Shown here: piece after piece, positions 57,283 through 64,000 of the stretch
How the letters are laid out: each line of letters starts with the position of its first letter
Numbering within the stretch: the stretch's first letter is position 1
NCBI RefSeq assembly: GCF_038502225.1
Contig: NC_091298.1
Span: 38,837,011-38,901,010 of the forward strand
Length of the DNA: 64,000 nt
Reading direction: 5' to 3'
From: Cherax quadricarinatus
Taxonomy: Eukaryota > Arthropoda > Malacostraca > Decapoda > Parastacidae
Program-made: the position numbers and the translations under genes
Notes under the pieces: model-generated
Databases searched by the model: none
What the model was told of the DNA's origin: nothing
What the model saw: only the letters and a program-made list of their open reading frames with translations

Positions 57283-57748
57283 TTTCAACAAACCGGCCGT
57301 ATCCCACCGAGGCAGGGTGGCCCAAAAAGAAAAACAAAAGTTTCTCTTTTTAAATTTAGTAATGTATACAGGAGAAGGGGTTACTAGCCCCTTGCTTCTG
57401 GCATTTTAGTCGCCTCTTACAACACGCATGGCTTACAGAGGAAGAATTCTGTTCCACTTCCCCATGGAGATAAGAGGAAATAAACAAGAACTAGAAAGAA
57501 AATAGCAGAAAACCCAAAGAGGTGTTTGTATATATATATGCTTGAACATGTATGTGTAGTGTGACCTAAGTGTAAGTAGAAGTATCAAGACGTACCTGAA
57601 ATCTTGCATGTTTATGAGACAGAAAAAAAGGACACCAGCAATCCAACCATCATGTAAAACAATTACAGGCTTTCGTTTTACACTCACTTGGCAGGACGGT
57701 AGTACCTCCCTGGGCGGTTGCTGTCTACCAACCTACTACCTAGGACAT
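57283..57748 (-). mobile_element. Short non-autonomous retroelement sharing the RTE 3' end, copy 1
   Basis: About 465 bp. The minus-strand 5' end is TAGGTAGTAGGTTGGTAGAC, and its 3' end carries CCACCCTGCCTCGGTGGGAT followed by (TA)n. The same element lies at 62039-62492 in plus orientation. The last ~40 bp match the 3' end of the RTE-like LINEs, suggesting SINE-like mobilisation by that LINE. No B box found. Confidence 0.75.
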
Positions 57749-61187
<3,439 letters not shown>

Positions 61188-61514
61188 CGATCTGTTGGAG
61201 TATGAGCAGGGTAATATTTAGTGAAGGGATTCAGGGAAACCGGTTATTTTATATAACCGGACTTGAGTCCTGGAAATGGGAAGTACAATGCCTGCACTCT
61301 AAAGGAGGGGTTTGGGATATTGGCAGTTTGTAGAGATATATTGTGTATTTTTATACGTATATACTTTTAAACTGTCGTTTTCTGGGCACCTCTACAAAAA
61401 CAGTGATTATGTGTGAGTGAGGTGAAAGTGTTGAATAATGATGAAAGTATTTTCTTTTGGGGGATTTTCTTTCTCTTTGGGTCACCCTGCCTCGGTGGGA
61501 GACGGCCGACTTGT

Positions 61515-61518
<4 letters not shown>
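61188..61518 (+). mobile_element. RTE-like LINE 3' UTR
   Basis: Sequence from the stop codon to the (TA)n array. Matches the inverse copy at 61582-62038 and the 3' UTR of 39257-39498. Its end has GGGTCACCCTGCCTCGGTGG and GACGGCCGACTTGTTG, directly followed by TA repeats. That tail fits RTE elements, which end in short simple repeats. Confidence 0.82.
61240..61260 (+). other. Inverted-repeat hairpin in the RTE 3' UTR
   Basis: CCGGTTAT, a 5-base loop region and ATAACCGG can fold into an 8-bp stem. The RTE copy at 39243-40905 has CCGGC-AG-GCCGG at the same place, in the same flanking context (CAGGGAAA before, ACTTGAGTCCTGG after). The paired bases changed together. Confidence 0.7.

Positions 61519-61581
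<63 letters not shown>
61519..61581. repeat. (TA)n array between tail-to-tail RTE ends
   Basis: About 31 TA dinucleotides; the two flanks are inverted copies of the RTE 3' end. Confidence 0.95.
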
Positions 61582-61585
<4 letters not shown>

Positions 61586-62038
61586 ATAAGTCGGCCGTCT
61601 CCCACCGAGGCAGGGTGACCCAGAGAGAAAGAAAATCCCCAAAAAGAAAACACTTTCATCATCATTCAACTCTTTCACCTAACTCACACATAATCACTGT
61701 TTTTGCAGAGGTGCTCAGAACACAAAAGCTTAGAAGCATATACGTATAAAGTTACACAACATATCCCTCCAAACAGTCAATATCCCAAACCCCTCCTTTA
61801 AAGTGCAGGCATTGTACTTCCCATTTCCAGGACTCAAGTCCGGCTATATAAAAATAACCGGTTTCCCTGAATCCCTTAACTAAATATTACCCTGCTCACA
61901 CTCCAACAGATCGTTAGGTTCCAAATACCATTCGTCTCCATTCACTCCTATCGAACACGCTCACGCACGCCTGCTGGAGGTCCAAGCCCCTCGCCCACAA
62001 AACTACCCTTACCCCTTCCTTCCAACCTTTTCGAGGAC
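61582..62038 (-). mobile_element. RTE-like LINE, 3' fragment, minus strand
   Basis: Holds the 3' UTR and the last ~40 codons of ORF2 (GLDLQQACVSVFDRSEWRRM). Its upstream side joins the 62039-62492 element at CGAGGACA|GCCGCCCAGG with no duplication, so truncation and a second insertion are both possible. The hairpin region reads GTCCGGCTATATAAAAATAACCGG, with a broken stem. Confidence 0.8.
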
Positions 62039-62492
62039 AGCCGCCCAGGGAGGTACTACCGTCGTGCCAAGTGAGTGTAAAACGAAAGCCTGTAATTGTT
62101 TTACATGATGGTAGGATTGCTGGTGTCCTTTTTTCTGTCTCATAAACATGCAAGATTTCAGGTACGTCTTGCTACTTCTACTTACACTTAGGTCACACTA
62201 CACATACATGTACAAGCATATTCATACATACACACACCTCTGGGTTTTCTTCTATTTTCTTTCTAGTTCTTGTTCTTGTTTATTTCCTCTTACCTCCATG
62301 GGAAAGGGGAACAGAATTCTTCCTCCGTAAGCCATGCGTGTTGTAAGAGGCGACTAAAACGCCGGGAGCAAAGGGCAAGTAACCCCTTCTCCTGTATAAA
62401 TTACTAAATTTAAAAAGAGAAACATTTGTTTTTCTTTATGGGCCACCCTGCCTCGGTGGGATACGGCTGGTTTGATGAAAAGAAAAATATAT
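62039..62492 (+). mobile_element. Short non-autonomous retroelement sharing the RTE 3' end, copy 2
   Basis: Inverse relative of 57283-57748. From GCCGCCCAGGGAGGTACTAC to GGGTTTCAC-free tail CCACCCTGCCTCGGTGGGAT and ACGGCTGGTTTGATGAAAAG, followed by TA repeats. It lacks the first ~30 bases seen in copy 1 (TAGGTAGTAGGTTGGTAGAC). Confidence 0.75.
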
Positions 62493-62499
62493 ATATAAA

Positions 62500-62843
62500 T
62501 AGGTATATATATATTATTGTACCCACGAACGAATGGTATTGATCAATAACAACACTGCACTAGCCAAGGAGTCAAACCCATGCTGCTTTGGCCCGTCTCA
62601 TGGTGAGCGAAAGACAGATGATGCTCTAGTGCACGAGACCACAATTCTCATGAATGACGCATCCAGCCATCTAGATGTTGTACCCATCATCCGAGAACAC
62701 ACGGTGGTGTGGATACATCTGAGCTGATTTTGAATCATTTACCAAACTGCGGCAGGTACGTTGTGTTGCCTCTTGAGGCTTGACAATGTGTAGTAGGGTC
62801 AAGCTCTGGCATACCGCAGTTTGGTAAATGGTTCAAAATTACT
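62500..62843. repeat. Repeat with tRNA-like segment and stem-loop
   Basis: An inverted repeat at 62733-62761 and 62812-62840 (TTGAATCATTTACCAAACTG against its complement) encloses about 50 bp. On the minus strand, a segment near 62565-62640 has a GGTTTGACTCC box-B-like word and matching CACTAG/CTAGTG ends, so it may be tRNA-derived. No function can be assigned. Confidence 0.45.
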
Positions 62844-62848
62844 TGTTT

Positions 62849-62853
<5 letters not shown>

Positions 62854-62944
<91 letters not shown>

Positions 62945-62961
62945 TATAGATATATATATAG

Positions 62962-62992
<31 letters not shown>

Positions 62993-63008
62993 GATATATA
63001 TAGATATA

Positions 63009-63099
<91 letters not shown>
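62854..63099. repeat. (TA)n array with GATA interruptions
   Basis: About 245 bp of TA with TAGATATATA and TAATATATA variants, ending at a MITE terminus. Confidence 0.95.

Positions 63100-64000
<901 letters not shown>

Overview
The window looks like intronic or intergenic DNA from a large, repeat-rich arthropod genome. A decapod crustacean, probably a crayfish relative, is my best guess. That rests on the dense mix of RTE-, CR1- and Tx1-like LINEs, BEL/Pao and gypsy elements, tRNA-derived SINEs and long (TA)n arrays, and on repeat types I associate with decapods from memory; I could not search a database. Nothing is prokaryotic: there are no operons, ribosome binding sites or CRISPR arrays. 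Nearly all protein-coding signal belongs to transposable elements, most of them broken.

The only host-gene signal is two minus-strand exons, 56731-57045 (a whole Ig-like domain, phase 1-1) and 34085-34229 (the C-terminal half of a further Ig domain). Both have AG acceptors and GTGAGT or GTAAGT donors. Their motifs fit a Sidestep-like immunoglobulin-superfamily cell-surface protein. If they belong to one gene, about 22.5 kb of transposons lies between them, and the exon for the first half of the second Ig domain is hidden there, lost or outside my detection.

Layout. 1-4716: two head-to-head BEL/Pao fragments forming a 1.4 kb inverted repeat around a GC-rich spacer. 4921-6453: fragments of a Tx1-like LINE and of a CCCH zinc-finger ORF1. 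6588-13222: an inverted pair of an unclassified repeat with embedded minisatellites, low-complexity DNA and copies of a short foldback-type repeat. 13232-15550: remnants of three LINEs. 17127-25511: a full-length but decayed Tx1-like LINE (minus) bounded by a 71-bp target duplication, split by a 2.6 kb non-coding LTR retrotransposon with a 4-bp duplication. 25857-26170: a foldback element. 26495-32483: a second full-length Tx1-like LINE (plus) with an 11-bp duplication. 32484-37100: mostly unassigned DNA with one exon and two SINE-like repeats. 37110-41640: TA-associated MITEs, a tandem array of tRNA-derived units, an RTE insertion, a SINE and a pogo-like terminus. 42161-44935: a 15-bp minisatellite. 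45170-49255: a nearly intact CR1-like LINE. 49513-50492: a 35-bp minisatellite. 51540-55270: a decayed gypsy element with integrase before reverse transcriptase (Gmr1-type order). 56397-57045: a SINE-like repeat and the Ig exon. 57142-63667: RTE copies, a short element sharing the RTE 3' end, a MITE and very long (TA)n arrays. 63668-64000: the start of a Penelope-like reverse transcriptase running off the window.

The elements interact mainly by nesting: LTR element in LINE, RTE and SINE in a MITE, MITEs in (TA)n arrays. The most useful leads are the Sidestep-like exons, the integrase-first gypsy element, the covarying hairpin in the RTE 3' UTR, the 71-bp LINE target duplication and the CRE-site cluster inside the LTR element.
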